From contig JAZNFJ010000013.1 in the NCBI GenBank assembly GCA_045589035.1, forward strand, positions 1-18,684: DNA of 18,684 bases, written 5' to 3'. Position 1 is the first letter of the stretch, and each line of letters begins with the position of its first letter. The position numbers were made by a program, and so were the translations under genes. This DNA is from Avoscillospira sp045589035. GTDB taxonomy: Bacteria > Bacillota > Clostridia > Oscillospirales > Oscillospiraceae. Below the pieces are notes generated by a model. It was not told the origin of the DNA. It saw only the letters and a program-made list of their open reading frames with translations, and ran no database searches. This document shows, piece by piece, positions 1 to 6,468 of this stretch.

Positions 1-407
1 TTGTTGATATAGACCATACGGGGAACATGATACTTGTCAGCCTGACGCCAAACGGTTTCCGTCTGGGGCTCAACGCCGCCCTTGGCGCACAGAACGGTCA
101 CGGAACCGTCCAGAACGCGCAGGGAACGCTCGACTTCGACAGTGAAGTCAACGTGTCCCGGAGTATCGATCAGGTTGATACGATGATCCTTCCAGAAACA
201 GGTGGTAGCAGCGGAGGTGATGGTAATACCACGCTCCTGCTCCTGAGCCATCCAGTCCATGGTGGCGGTACCGTCGTGGGTCTCGCCGATCTTGTAGTTC
301 ACGCCGGTGTAGTACAGAATACGCTCGGACGTGGTGGTCTTGCCTGCATCGATATGAGCCATGATGCCGATATTGCGAGTATTTTCAAGGGAATATTGTC
401 TGGGCAT
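1..407 (-). CDS. fusA: Elongation factor G, N-terminal part (runs off left edge)
   Basis: Translational GTPase that drives ribosomal translocation and, with RRF, ribosome recycling in the cytoplasm. Only about the first 135 residues are in the window. Reading from the ATG at 407, the protein has the P-loop AHIDAGKTTT (residues 17-26), the switch I signature RGITITSAAT, and the G3 motif DTPGHVDF, all at the expected EF-G spacing. The phrase DGTATMDWMAQEQERGIT is typical of EF-G and rules out EF-Tu or LepA. An AGGAG Shine-Dalgarno site lies at 415-419, seven bases before the start. The rpsG stop is 18 bases upstream, so the gene is the fourth cistron of the str operon. The start is secure; the C-terminal domains II-V are outside the window. 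Confidence 0.98.
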   Translation of the reverse strand, partial: MPRQYSLENTRNIGIMAHIDAGKTTTSERILYYTGVNYKIGETHDGTATMDWMAQEQERGITITSAATTCFWKDHRINLIDTPGHVDFTVEVERSLRVLDGSVTVLCAKGGVEPQTETVWRQADKYHVPRMVYIN

Positions 408-425
408 ACGTTAGCTCCTTTTTTA

Positions 426-896
426 TTACCAGCGGAAGTGAGAGAATGCCTTGTTGGCCTCGGCCATCTTGTGGGTATCCTCGCGCTTCTTCACTGCAGC
501 ACCGGTGTTGTTGCAAGCATCCATCAGCTCACCGGCCAGACGCTCGATCATGGTCTTCTCGCTGCGGGCGCGGCTGTAGTTGGTCAGCCAGCGCAGGCCG
601 AGAGTCTGACGGCGTTCGGGACGGACTTCGATAGGAACCTGATAGTTTGCACCACCAACACGGCGAGTCTTGACTTCCACAGTGGGCATGATGTTTTCCA
701 TAGCCTGAGTGAAAGCTTCCAGACCGTTCTTACCGGTCTTCTCTTCAACGATTTCAAATGCGCCGTAAACGATCTTCTGTGCAACACCCTTCTTGCCATC
801 CAGCATGATGCTGTTGACGAGCTTGGTGACCAGCACGGAATTATACATAGGATCCGGCAACACTTCTCTTTTGGGAACATTACCTCTTCTGGGCAC
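426..896 (-). CDS. rpsG: 30S ribosomal protein S7
   Basis: Primary 16S rRNA-binding protein that nucleates assembly of the 30S head and lies near the E site. I place the start at the GTG at 896, giving MPRRGNVPKREVLPDP, the normal S7 amino terminus, and 156 residues, the usual Bacillus/Clostridia length. An in-frame ATG at 914 would add six residues (KEGSEV), but those bases are the Shine-Dalgarno site itself: AAGGAGG at 905-911 sits eight bases before the GTG. The core phrases MLDGKKGVAQKI, RRVGGANYQVPIEV and ARSEKTMIERLAGEL are conserved. It is preceded by a 155-base structured spacer after rpsL and followed by fusA after 18 bases. In E. coli S7 represses its own operon from the rpsL-rpsG spacer; whether that holds here is inference. 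Confidence 0.97.
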   Translation of the reverse strand: MPRRGNVPKREVLPDPMYNSVLVTKLVNSIMLDGKKGVAQKIVYGAFEIVEEKTGKNGLEAFTQAMENIMPTVEVKTRRVGGANYQVPIEVRPERRQTLGLRWLTNYSRARSEKTMIERLAGELMDACNNTGAAVKKREDTHKMAEANKAFSHFRW

Positions 897-935
897 TTCG
901 CTTCCCTCCTTCATAAAATGATTTCATAGGTACTT

Positions 936-1020
936 CGAAAGTGTGACTTTCGTTGGTGCCTGGCCAAGAGGTTTATCTATATCAAACCACTCAGCAAGGC
1001 GATGCCTTGCGATAAGGCAT
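936..1020 (-). promoter_or_regulatory. Structured rpsL-rpsG spacer with competing hairpins
   Basis: The 155-base spacer contains stacked inverted repeats in transcript order. ATGCCTT (1002-1008) pairs with AAGGCAT (1014-1020). GCAAGGC (994-1000) pairs with GCCTTGC (1004-1010). GGTTT (970-974) pairs with AAACC (984-988). CGAAAGT (936-942) pairs with ACTTTCG (946-952). The first two share bases 1004-1008 and cannot form together. No U-run follows any stem, so a terminator is unlikely. A role as S7 feedback site or RNA processing site is inferred from the E. coli str operon. Confidence 0.5.
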
Positions 1021-1051
1021 AGTTGCGTAAAAATTTCGGACAGCTTCAGAA

Positions 1052-1474
1052 TTACTTCTTGCCGGCCTTGGGACGCTTTGCACCATACTTGGAGCGAGCC
1101 TGCATACGGCCCTGAACGCCCTGGGTATCGAGGGTACCACGGATGATGTGGTAACGGACACCGGGAAGGTCCTTAACACGACCGCCGCGGATCAGAACCA
1201 CGGAGTGCTCCTGCAGGTTGTGGCCAACACCGGGGATATAAGCGGAAACTTCGTAGCCGTTGGTAAGACGAACACGGGCGATCTTACGCAGTGCGGAGTT
1301 AGGCTTCTTGGGGGTGGTGGTACGAACAGCGGTGCAGACACCTCTCTTCTGGGGAGAAGACAGATCGGTAGCGCGGTTCTTCAGGGTGTTCATACCCTTC
1401 TGCAGAGCGGGAGCGGTGGATTTGTAGGTGACCTGCTCTCTGCCCTTACGGACCAGCTGGTTAAAAGTAGGCAT
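1052..1474 (-). CDS. rpsL: 30S ribosomal protein S12
   Basis: Decoding-centre protein of the small subunit that monitors codon-anticodon pairing. The start is the ATG at 1474 (MPTFNQLVRKGRE), seven bases after an AGGAGG site at 1482-1487; the longer reading frame to 1495 is only the ribosome-binding region. It has 140 residues, the longer Firmicutes form with an extra loop near residues 20-40 (compare about 124 in E. coli). TTTPKKPNSALRK and GGRVKDLPGVRYH are intact. Lys56 and Lys101, equivalent to E. coli Lys42 and Lys87, have the residues usual in streptomycin-sensitive bacteria. A basic tail RSKYGAKRPKAGKK closes the protein. It is the second cistron of the str operon, between the L7Ae-like gene and rpsG. 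Confidence 0.98.
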   Translation of the reverse strand: MPTFNQLVRKGREQVTYKSTAPALQKGMNTLKNRATDLSSPQKRGVCTAVRTTTPKKPNSALRKIARVRLTNGYEVSAYIPGVGHNLQEHSVVLIRGGRVKDLPGVRYHIIRGTLDTQGVQGRMQARSKYGAKRPKAGKK

Positions 1475-1501
1475 GCATATTTCCTCCTTTCTCAAATGAT
1501 G

Positions 1502-1553
1502 GCTGCTCAGCAGCTTCTATTTTATCCCGAAATATCAAAGATATTCCGTCGGG
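1502..1553 (-). promoter_or_regulatory. Bulged hairpin pair in the rplGB-rpsL spacer
   Basis: In the 95-base spacer, CCCGA-AATATC (1526-1536) pairs with GATATT (1540-1545) and TCGGG (1549-1553), with three unpaired bases at 1546-1548 and a 3-base loop. GCTGC (1502-1506) pairs with GCAGC (1510-1514). Both form equally in the transcript. There is no U-run. L7Ae-family proteins bind kink-turns, which have a 3-base bulge, but I do not see the tandem G-A pairs a kink-turn needs, so function is open. Confidence 0.4.
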
Positions 1554-1569
1554 ACCGAAATTTACCGGC

Positions 1570-1812
1570 TCAGACCAGAATTCCTGCCGCTGCAGCACCT
1601 ACTGCAATGCCGCAGGCAGTACCCAACTCTTTCATGGAGGGAACTTCGATCAGTTCCACATTCAGTCGGGAGCATTCCTCTGCCAGAGGATCGGTCAGCC
1701 GGGGGTCAGCATCCTGTGCCAGAAACACACGCAGGATCTGCCCGTTTTTCAATGCTTTCCGGAGTTGTTTCATGCCGACGACCTTCCGCTGTGTTTTCAG
1801 TTCGTCCAGCAT
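1570..1812 (-). CDS. rplGB: L7Ae/L30e-family ribosomal protein (YbxF type)
   Basis: Small RNA-binding protein of the L7Ae/L30e/Gadd45 fold. Bacillus YbxF, the closest relative by position, binds kink-turn RNA and associates with ribosomes. Of two close ATG codons (1818 and 1812), I favour 1812 because GGAGG at 1821-1825 is eight bases from it but only two from the other. That gives 80 residues beginning MLDELKTQRKVVGMKQLRKAL. The segment VFLAQDADPRLTDPLAEEC followed by VELIEVPSMKELGTACGIAVGAA is the family core, including the hydrophobic loop that contacts the RNA groove. It lies directly ahead of rpsL as in most Firmicutes and is the first gene after the operon promoter. Confidence 0.9.
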   Translation of the reverse strand: MLDELKTQRKVVGMKQLRKALKNGQILRVFLAQDADPRLTDPLAEECSRLNVELIEVPSMKELGTACGIAVGAAAAGILV

Positions 1813-1861
1813 TTTCATTTCCTCCGATTAGACTTTTGGGCATAGGCCCACACAATTACGC

Positions 1862-1890
1862 ATTATAGCAGAATGAACGAATTTCGTCAA
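1862..1890 (-). promoter_or_regulatory. Sigma-A promoter of the str operon
   Basis: On the minus strand, TTGACG (1885-1890) and TATAAT (1862-1867) are separated by exactly 17 bases. That is 11 of 12 consensus positions. The predicted start near 1855 gives a leader of about 40 bases before the L7Ae-like gene, containing a short TGGGC/GCCCA stem. The promoter shows that the operon can be transcribed independently of rpoBC, which is not upstream. Confidence 0.85.
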
Positions 1891-1907
1891 CAAAAATCGT
1901 GAATTTT

Positions 1908-1950
1908 ACAGAAAATTTTTTCTGTTTTTGTTTGGAAAACATCTGTTTTC
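1908..1950. repeat. Two AT-rich inverted repeats upstream of the str promoter
   Basis: ACAGAAAA (1908-1915) and TTTTCTGT (1918-1925) form a perfect 8-base dyad with a 2-base centre. GAAAAC (1935-1940) and GTTTTC (1945-1950) form a second perfect dyad. Both lie just upstream of the -35 element at 1885-1890, where an UP element or operator would sit. Function is not shown. Confidence 0.5.
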
Positions 1951-1989
1951 TATTCTAATGGGGTCAGCGAAAGATTTTGGTCCGGATAA

Positions 1990-2041
1990 AAGGTTTAAAA
2001 CCGCAGGAATACGATGTGTATTTCAAGGTTTGAAACCTGCG
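1990..2041 (-). terminator. Possible terminator or complex dyad after mreB
   Basis: In the minus-strand transcript CGCAGG (2036-2041) pairs with CCTGCG (2002-2007), enclosing AATAC/GTATT (2018-2022 with 2008-2012), and is followed by the U-rich GGTTTTAAACCTTTT. The same stretch holds two near-identical 13-base units, AAGGTTTAAAACC (1990-2002) and AAGGTTTGAAACC (2025-2037), each nearly self-complementary. A termination role is plausible from position but the U-run is broken. Confidence 0.35.
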
Positions 2042-2065
2042 TAGCCGGGACAAAAGATCCGCTGA

Positions 2066-3106
2066 TCAATCTTTCATCAGCTTCTTACGAGCCAGATTGA
2101 TAGTACCTTCCTGCATGGAGTTGATCCACTGCAGGCTCTTGCCGCAGCCCAATGCCACGCAGGTTTCCGGGTCATCCGCTACCAGACAGTTGATCTCCGT
2201 CCGTTCTGTGATCAGCTTGTCCATGCCCCAGATCTGGCTGCCGCCGCCGGTGAGGACAATACCGTTCTCCGCCACATCGGAAACCAGTTCCGGACTGGAC
2301 AGTTCCAGAACAGACAGCACTTCGTCCACGATCCGCCAGGCAGGACGGCGCATGGTTTCCATCAGCTCAGAAGAGGTGACCATGGTTTCTCTGGGCAGGC
2401 CCGTCCGCATATCACGGCCCTTGACCAGCATGGAAATCTCTTCCGGTCTGGGTGCCACGCAGCCGATGGTGATCTTGATCTCCTCTGCTGTGGTCACACC
2501 GATATGCAGACCGTGGTGACGGCGCAGATGGGTGATGATGGTTTCATCAAAGGTATCACCGGCGATCTTGATGGAAGAGGAAACGGCAATATCGTTGATG
2601 CTGAGCACAGCAATATCCGTGGTACCGCCGCCGATATCCACCACCATATGGCCATTGGGCTTATTGAGATCCAGACCTGCACCCAAAGCTGCTGCAAAAG
2701 GTTCTTCGATCAGATAGACCCGTCTGGCACCGGCTTCCATGGCAGCCTGAATAACAGCCCGCTCCTCCACTTCTGTGACACCGCTGGGCACACAGACCAC
2801 CACTCTGGGTTTGACGAGGGAACGGCGGATGATTTTCTTCAAAAACGCAGAGAGCATTCTCTCTGTCATTTCATAGTCAGAGATCACACCTTCCCGCAAG
2901 GGACGGACAGCAATGACATTGCCGGGGGTACGGCCCAGCATATTCCGGGCGGCAGAACCGACCTGCAGAACCTTGCCGGTGTTCTTGTCAATGGCAACCA
3001 CGGCAGGTTCCCGGAGGACGATACCCGTCCCCTCTTCGTAAACCAGCACATTGGCTGTGCCAAGGTCAATGCCCAGATCTCTGGATAATTTCAGGTTCAT
3101 TTTCAC
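2066..3106 (-). CDS. mreB: MreB/Mbl-family actin-like cell-shape protein
   Basis: Bacterial actin that polymerises on the inner face of the membrane and guides lateral cell-wall synthesis by the elongasome. It has 346 residues, a normal length. Phosphate-1 motif GIDLGTANVLVYEEGTG is near residue 12. LIEEPFAAALGAG carries the glutamate linked to ATP hydrolysis, VVDIGGGTTDIAVLS is phosphate-2, and GIVLTGGGSQIWGMDKLI is the adenosine motif. The start is uncertain by two codons: GTG at 3106 is six bases from an AGGTGA site at 3113-3118, while ATG at 3100 is twelve bases away. The gene follows comF by 14 bases, so it is in the recD2-comF operon. mreC and mreD are not beside it, which fits an additional Mbl-like paralogue as well as MreB itself. 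Confidence 0.92.
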   Translation of the reverse strand: MKMNLKLSRDLGIDLGTANVLVYEEGTGIVLREPAVVAIDKNTGKVLQVGSAARNMLGRTPGNVIAVRPLREGVISDYEMTERMLSAFLKKIIRRSLVKPRVVVCVPSGVTEVEERAVIQAAMEAGARRVYLIEEPFAAALGAGLDLNKPNGHMVVDIGGGTTDIAVLSINDIAVSSSIKIAGDTFDETIITHLRRHHGLHIGVTTAEEIKITIGCVAPRPEEISMLVKGRDMRTGLPRETMVTSSELMETMRRPAWRIVDEVLSVLELSSPELVSDVAENGIVLTGGGSQIWGMDKLITERTEINCLVADDPETCVALGCGKSLQWINSMQEGTINLARKKLMKD

Positions 3107-3120
3107 AGATATTCACCTAC

Positions 3121-3786
3121 TTATTCTTTCTTGCTGTGGGCAGCTGCAACGACCGCACACATCAATTCTCCGCTGCCGGCCATCTGGAGCATCTTTCCGC
3201 ATTCGGACAAGGTTGCGCCGGTGGTCAGCACATCATCGATCAATAAAATCCGCTTGCCGCGGACAAATTCCGGGTTTGGCACTTTGTATACGCCCAGCAC
3301 ATTGGCTCTTCGGGCCGCCGGATTGGAAATGGTGGACTGTTTGCGGTTGTTGCGGATCTTTTTGAGGGTACTGATTGCATCCATATCCAATTCCTTCGCC
3401 AGAGCCTGTGCCAGCAGCTTGGCCTGATCAAACCCTCTTGTCCATTTCCGCAGTCTGCTGCAGGGCACCCACGAAATGACATCGTACTTTCCTGCCAGTT
3501 TCTCTTTCACTAACACCGCCATCCATGCGGCAAACTGCTCCGCATAGGACTGCATCCCATGAAACTTCAGCCGCAAAATCGCATCACGGATGGGCGTTTC
3601 ATAGTGAAAAGGTGCCACACATTCTTTAAAAAACGGCACTTTTTCGGGACTTCCCGTAATTTCCGGCAATTCCCCATAGGTACAGTCCCGGCAAAGGGTC
3701 TGCTCCTCTTTTTTCAGAAGGGAACCGCAGAGCATACACTTTGGCGGAAACAGCAAGTCCAAAAAGAACTCCATCAACAGGCTCAT
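3121..3786 (-). CDS. comF: ComF-family phosphoribosyltransferase-like protein
   Basis: ComFC homologue. The family combines an N-terminal zinc ribbon with a type I phosphoribosyltransferase fold and is linked to uptake of transforming DNA. Numbering from the GTG at 3792, the zinc-binding pairs are C19/C22 (CMLC) and C34/C37 (CRDC). The PRPP-binding loop LLIDDVLTTGAT is near residue 182, and the family phrase WVPCSRLRKWTRGFDQAKLLA is present. I prefer the ATG at 3786 because it overlaps the recD2 stop as ATGA and has a GAGGTG site five bases upstream; the GTG at 3792 would add two residues. This gives 221 residues. Tight overlap with recD2 implies translational coupling. No other competence gene is in the window, so natural transformation is not established. 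Confidence 0.9.
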   Translation of the reverse strand: MSLLMEFFLDLLFPPKCMLCGSLLKKEEQTLCRDCTYGELPEITGSPEKVPFFKECVAPFHYETPIRDAILRLKFHGMQSYAEQFAAWMAVLVKEKLAGKYDVISWVPCSRLRKWTRGFDQAKLLAQALAKELDMDAISTLKKIRNNRKQSTISNPAARRANVLGVYKVPNPEFVRGKRILLIDDVLTTGATLSECGKMLQMAGSGELMCAVVAAAHSKKE

Positions 3787-6011
3787 CCCCACACCTCACC
3801 CTGCAGCCGCAGCTTCAGTCCGCTGTATCTGCGGGTCTGGCGGTCATTGGCCACCATGGCAGCCACCACTTCTTCATTGCCCACAATAATGAGCAGATCT
3901 TTGGCTCTGGTGATGGCCGTATAGAGGACACTTCTGGTGAGCAGATACCGGCTGCCCGGCCATGCGGTCAGAATGACAGCACGGTACTCGCTTCCCTGAC
4001 TCTTATGGACGGTCATGGCATAAGCCGGCTCCAGTTCCGCCAGCATGGTAAAGTCATACTTGGCTTCCCGGTCATCAAAGACAACCGTGACGGTTTCTTC
4101 CTGGAGATCGATCTCGGTGATTTTTCCAATATCACCATTGAAAATACCGGCTCCGGAGCCAAGACCATCTGTCTTTTTCCAAAGAATATCGTAATTGTTC
4201 CGGATCTGCATGACCCGGTCGCCTTCCCGGAAGGCATAATCCCCATAGACCTTTTCCCGTTTGCCGGGCTGAGGGGGATTGAGCACCGCCTGCAGCTGTT
4301 TATTCAGCAGGCGCGTACCCACCTCGTTTTTTCTGGTGGGAGAAAGCACCTGAATATCGGTTGGATCAATGCCCATATTGTTGGGCAGACGGAAGCTGCA
4401 GAGTTCCTGGATGGTTTTCACCACATCTTCGGCAGATCTGCGCTTCATAAAAAAGAAATCCCGGTTTTTGACCCCCAGTTCCGGCAGTTCACCATGGTTG
4501 ACCGCATGGGCATTCATAACGATCAGGCTCTCCTGCGCCTGACGAAATACTTCGGTCAGCCGGATGGTGGGAACCGTACCGCTCCGGATTAGATCGGAAA
4601 ACAGATTGCCCGGTCCCACAGAGGGAAGCTGATCCGGGTCACCCACCAAAATCAGGCGGCAGCCCTTTGGCAGCGCCCGCAGCAGGGACTGCATCAGCAA
4701 AATATCCACCATGGAGGTTTCATCCACCACCATGACATCGGTTTTCAGGGGAACTTCCTCATCGTGGAAGAAGCACATCTCGCCGGTCTGCTGATCGTAC
4801 TGGGCTTCCAGCAGCCGATGGATCGTAGAGGCTTCCCGACCGGTGCACTCGCTGAGCCGCTTGGCAGCCCGTCCTGTAGGTGCAGCCAGACAGGTATCCA
4901 GCTTCATCTTGTCAAACAGTTCCAGAATGCCAGCCATAATGGTGGTCTTACCGGTACCGGGACCGCCGGTGATGATCATCACCTGATGCTCCGCCGCAGC
5001 ACGGATGGCTTCCACCTGCCTGTCCGCATAATCGATCTCCGCTTCTGCCTGCACTTCTGCCAGCAGGCGGTCCAGATTATGGGGCACCCTGGGCATTCCC
5101 TGCGCCATGGAAAGGATCCGCTGAGAGAGATAGTTTTCCGCTTCATGGAGTTCCGGCACATAGCAGGCCTCCAGACCTGCCACCACATCCATAACCAACT
5201 GGTCGGTCTGACAAAGACGGATAATACCGTCCTCAATGACGGTTTCTTCCAGGCCAAGAAGCATGGCTGTGGCTGCCGTCAGCTTATTTCTGGGGATAAA
5301 TGTATGGCCGTTGTTCTGATTGAAGGTCAGTTCGAACAAAATTCCGGCTTCCACCCGCCGTTCATCGTCGGCCTCTGTTCCCAATTCCAGTGCAAAGGCA
5401 TCCACACAGGAAAAATCCGCACCGAAATAAGGCTGGGTCAGCATGTAGGGATCATCCTGCAGGGCATCTACTGCCAGTTCCCCGTAGGCACGGTACAGGC
5501 GCATGGAGAGCCCCACCGGCAGATGGTGGGCAGTCAGAAATTCGATCAGCCGACGCATGCCCACCTGCCGTTTAAAACTCTCGGACATTTCCAACGCCTT
5601 GGAGCGGGAAATACCAGATATGGCGGTCAGCTGCTCCGGATCGTTTTCCAAAATGTCCAGAGCGTGGCTGCCGAATGCTGCCACGATCTTCTGAGCCGTC
5701 TTTTCCCCAATGCCCTTGACGGCACGGGAGGACAGATAATCCAGAATTTCCTCACTGGATTCCGGCATGAGCCGTTCCAGCAAGTCGGCTTCAAACTGCC
5801 TGCCGTAAGAGGCATGGGCAGTCCAGCGACCGGTGATGGCCAGCCGCTCACCCACAACGGTCATGGGAATGGTTCCCACCACCGTGACCATGTCACCATC
5901 CTGAGAGCGCAGGCGCAGAACCGTATAGCCGTTTTCCGTATTCTGAAAAATCACCGCACTGACGGTTCCGTAGAGCATTTCCTGTTCCATCGCATACGAC
6001 CCCATTTTCAT
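3783..6011 (-). CDS. recD2: RecD2 ATP-dependent 5'-3' DNA helicase
   Basis: SF1B helicase of the RecD2/YrrC type, which acts without RecBC in DNA repair and replication-fork maintenance. In order it shows an N-terminal OB-like region (GTVSAVIFQNTENGYTVLRL), helix-hairpin-helix repeats (KGIGEKTAQKIV near 99-110; AISGISRSKAL near 130-140), Walker A GGPGTGKTT at 349-357, APTGRAAKRLSE (378-388), Walker B VVDETSMVD at 428-436, GDPDQLPSVGPG at 457-468, and the C-terminal VHKSQGSEY motif. Length 742 residues matches RecD2 rather than RecBCD RecD. The start is uncertain: the ATG at 6011 lies about four bases from the predicted transcription start and lacks a good Shine-Dalgarno site, so ATG at 5990 (MEQEMLYGTV) is at least as likely. 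comF overlaps the end by four bases. Confidence 0.95.
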   Translation of the reverse strand: MKMGSYAMEQEMLYGTVSAVIFQNTENGYTVLRLRSQDGDMVTVVGTIPMTVVGERLAITGRWTAHASYGRQFEADLLERLMPESSEEILDYLSSRAVKGIGEKTAQKIVAAFGSHALDILENDPEQLTAISGISRSKALEMSESFKRQVGMRRLIEFLTAHHLPVGLSMRLYRAYGELAVDALQDDPYMLTQPYFGADFSCVDAFALELGTEADDERRVEAGILFELTFNQNNGHTFIPRNKLTAATAMLLGLEETVIEDGIIRLCQTDQLVMDVVAGLEACYVPELHEAENYLSQRILSMAQGMPRVPHNLDRLLAEVQAEAEIDYADRQVEAIRAAAEHQVMIITGGPGTGKTTIMAGILELFDKMKLDTCLAAPTGRAAKRLSECTGREASTIHRLLEAQYDQQTGEMCFFHDEEVPLKTDVMVVDETSMVDILLMQSLLRALPKGCRLILVGDPDQLPSVGPGNLFSDLIRSGTVPTIRLTEVFRQAQESLIVMNAHAVNHGELPELGVKNRDFFFMKRRSAEDVVKTIQELCSFRLPNNMGIDPTDIQVLSPTRKNEVGTRLLNKQLQAVLNPPQPGKREKVYGDYAFREGDRVMQIRNNYDILWKKTDGLGSGAGIFNGDIGKITEIDLQEETVTVVFDDREAKYDFTMLAELEPAYAMTVHKSQGSEYRAVILTAWPGSRYLLTRSVLYTAITRAKDLLIIVGNEEVVAAMVANDRQTRRYSGLKLRLQGEVWG

Positions 6012-6021
6012 AGTACTTTAT

Positions 6022-6050
6022 ATCATACAATAAACCCGGGATTTTTTCAA
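6022..6050 (-). promoter_or_regulatory. Sigma-A promoter of recD2-comF-mreB
   Basis: Minus-strand TTGAAA (6045-6050) and TATGAT (6022-6027) with a 17-base spacer. The -35 element covers the stop codon of the upstream small membrane-protein gene. Predicted transcription start is near 6015, which favours the internal recD2 start at 5990. Confidence 0.6.
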
Positions 6051-6391
6051 CGGAAACCTGAAATATCCATCAAATCCAGATAATCGGTCAACGCAGGCGC
6101 AGGACAGTAGTCCAGCCAAAGGAATCTTTTCCGGAGAATATCCACTGCCTCCAGCCCGGATCGGCTCAGTCCGCAGTCCACCAGCACCAGTCTGCCGCCG
6201 GTCAATTTTCCGTCCCGCAGCCAGCCATAGGCACGGACGCGCCGTTCCAGATTTTCGCCGTTTCCATAGACATAGTAAAGGGTCACCATTTCCCTGCCGA
6301 ACACAGGCTCCAGTAACAATCCCAGCAGACACCACCCAAGCAGCACCACACCGCAGGCAGCAAAAAACACGATCAGCACCGTTCCCAGCAT
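6047..6391 (-). CDS. Small membrane-anchored protein of unknown function
   Basis: I do not recognise a family. The start is the ATG at 6391 (MLGTVLIVFFAACG), six bases after a perfect AGGAGGT at 6398-6404. The open frame continues upstream to 6454, but that stretch is a terminator stem. The protein has 114 residues: one strongly hydrophobic helix at about residues 3-28 (VLIVFFAACGVVLLGWCLLGLLLEPVF), then a soluble domain of about 85 residues with RGLG-type turns, including LVLVDCGLSRSGLEAVDILRKR. The topology is probably N-terminal anchor with a cytoplasmic tail, by the Arg-rich segment after the helix. It sits just upstream of the recD2 promoter and downstream of the rluA terminator, so it should have its own weak promoter, which I could not pin down. 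The strong ribosome-binding site makes it a believable gene. Confidence 0.75.
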   Translation of the reverse strand: MLGTVLIVFFAACGVVLLGWCLLGLLLEPVFGREMVTLYYVYGNGENLERRVRAYGWLRDGKLTGGRLVLVDCGLSRSGLEAVDILRKRFLWLDYCPAPALTDYLDLMDISGFR

Positions 6392-6424
6392 CGCCACACC
6401 TCCTGCCCCAGTGTATGCCAAAGA

Positions 6425-6457
6425 CAGAAAAAAGTGAGCGGCATTGCCGCTCACTTT
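6425..6457 (-). terminator. Intrinsic terminator of the pseudouridine synthase gene
   Basis: AAAGTGAGCGGC (6431-6442) and GCCGCTCACTTT (6446-6457) make a perfect 12-base stem with a 3-base loop. In the minus-strand transcript it continues directly into a U-run (the A-run at about 6428-6433). It begins 12 bases past the stop of the gene at 6469. Confidence 0.93.
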
Positions 6458-6468
6458 AATTTACATAA

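Noticed and set aside
27..929. 300-codon plus-strand open frame opposite fusA and rpsG
   Set aside because: Antisense of two highly conserved translation genes.
1502..1553. Kink-turn bound by the L7Ae-like protein
   Set aside because: The three-base bulge is present but the tandem G-A pairs required for a kink-turn are not, so I list only a bulged hairpin.
1570..1818. Start of the L7Ae-like gene at 1818
   Set aside because: Only two bases separate it from the GGAGG site; the ATG at 1812 has the normal spacing of eight.
4764..6083. 439-codon plus-strand open frame opposite recD2
   Set aside because: recD2 has all helicase motifs in the other strand; the antisense product has no domain and arises from codon bias.
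6392..6454. Longer start of the small membrane protein at the GTG at 6454
   Set aside because: The extra codons encode the stem of a strong terminator, and a perfect ribosome site precedes the ATG at 6391.
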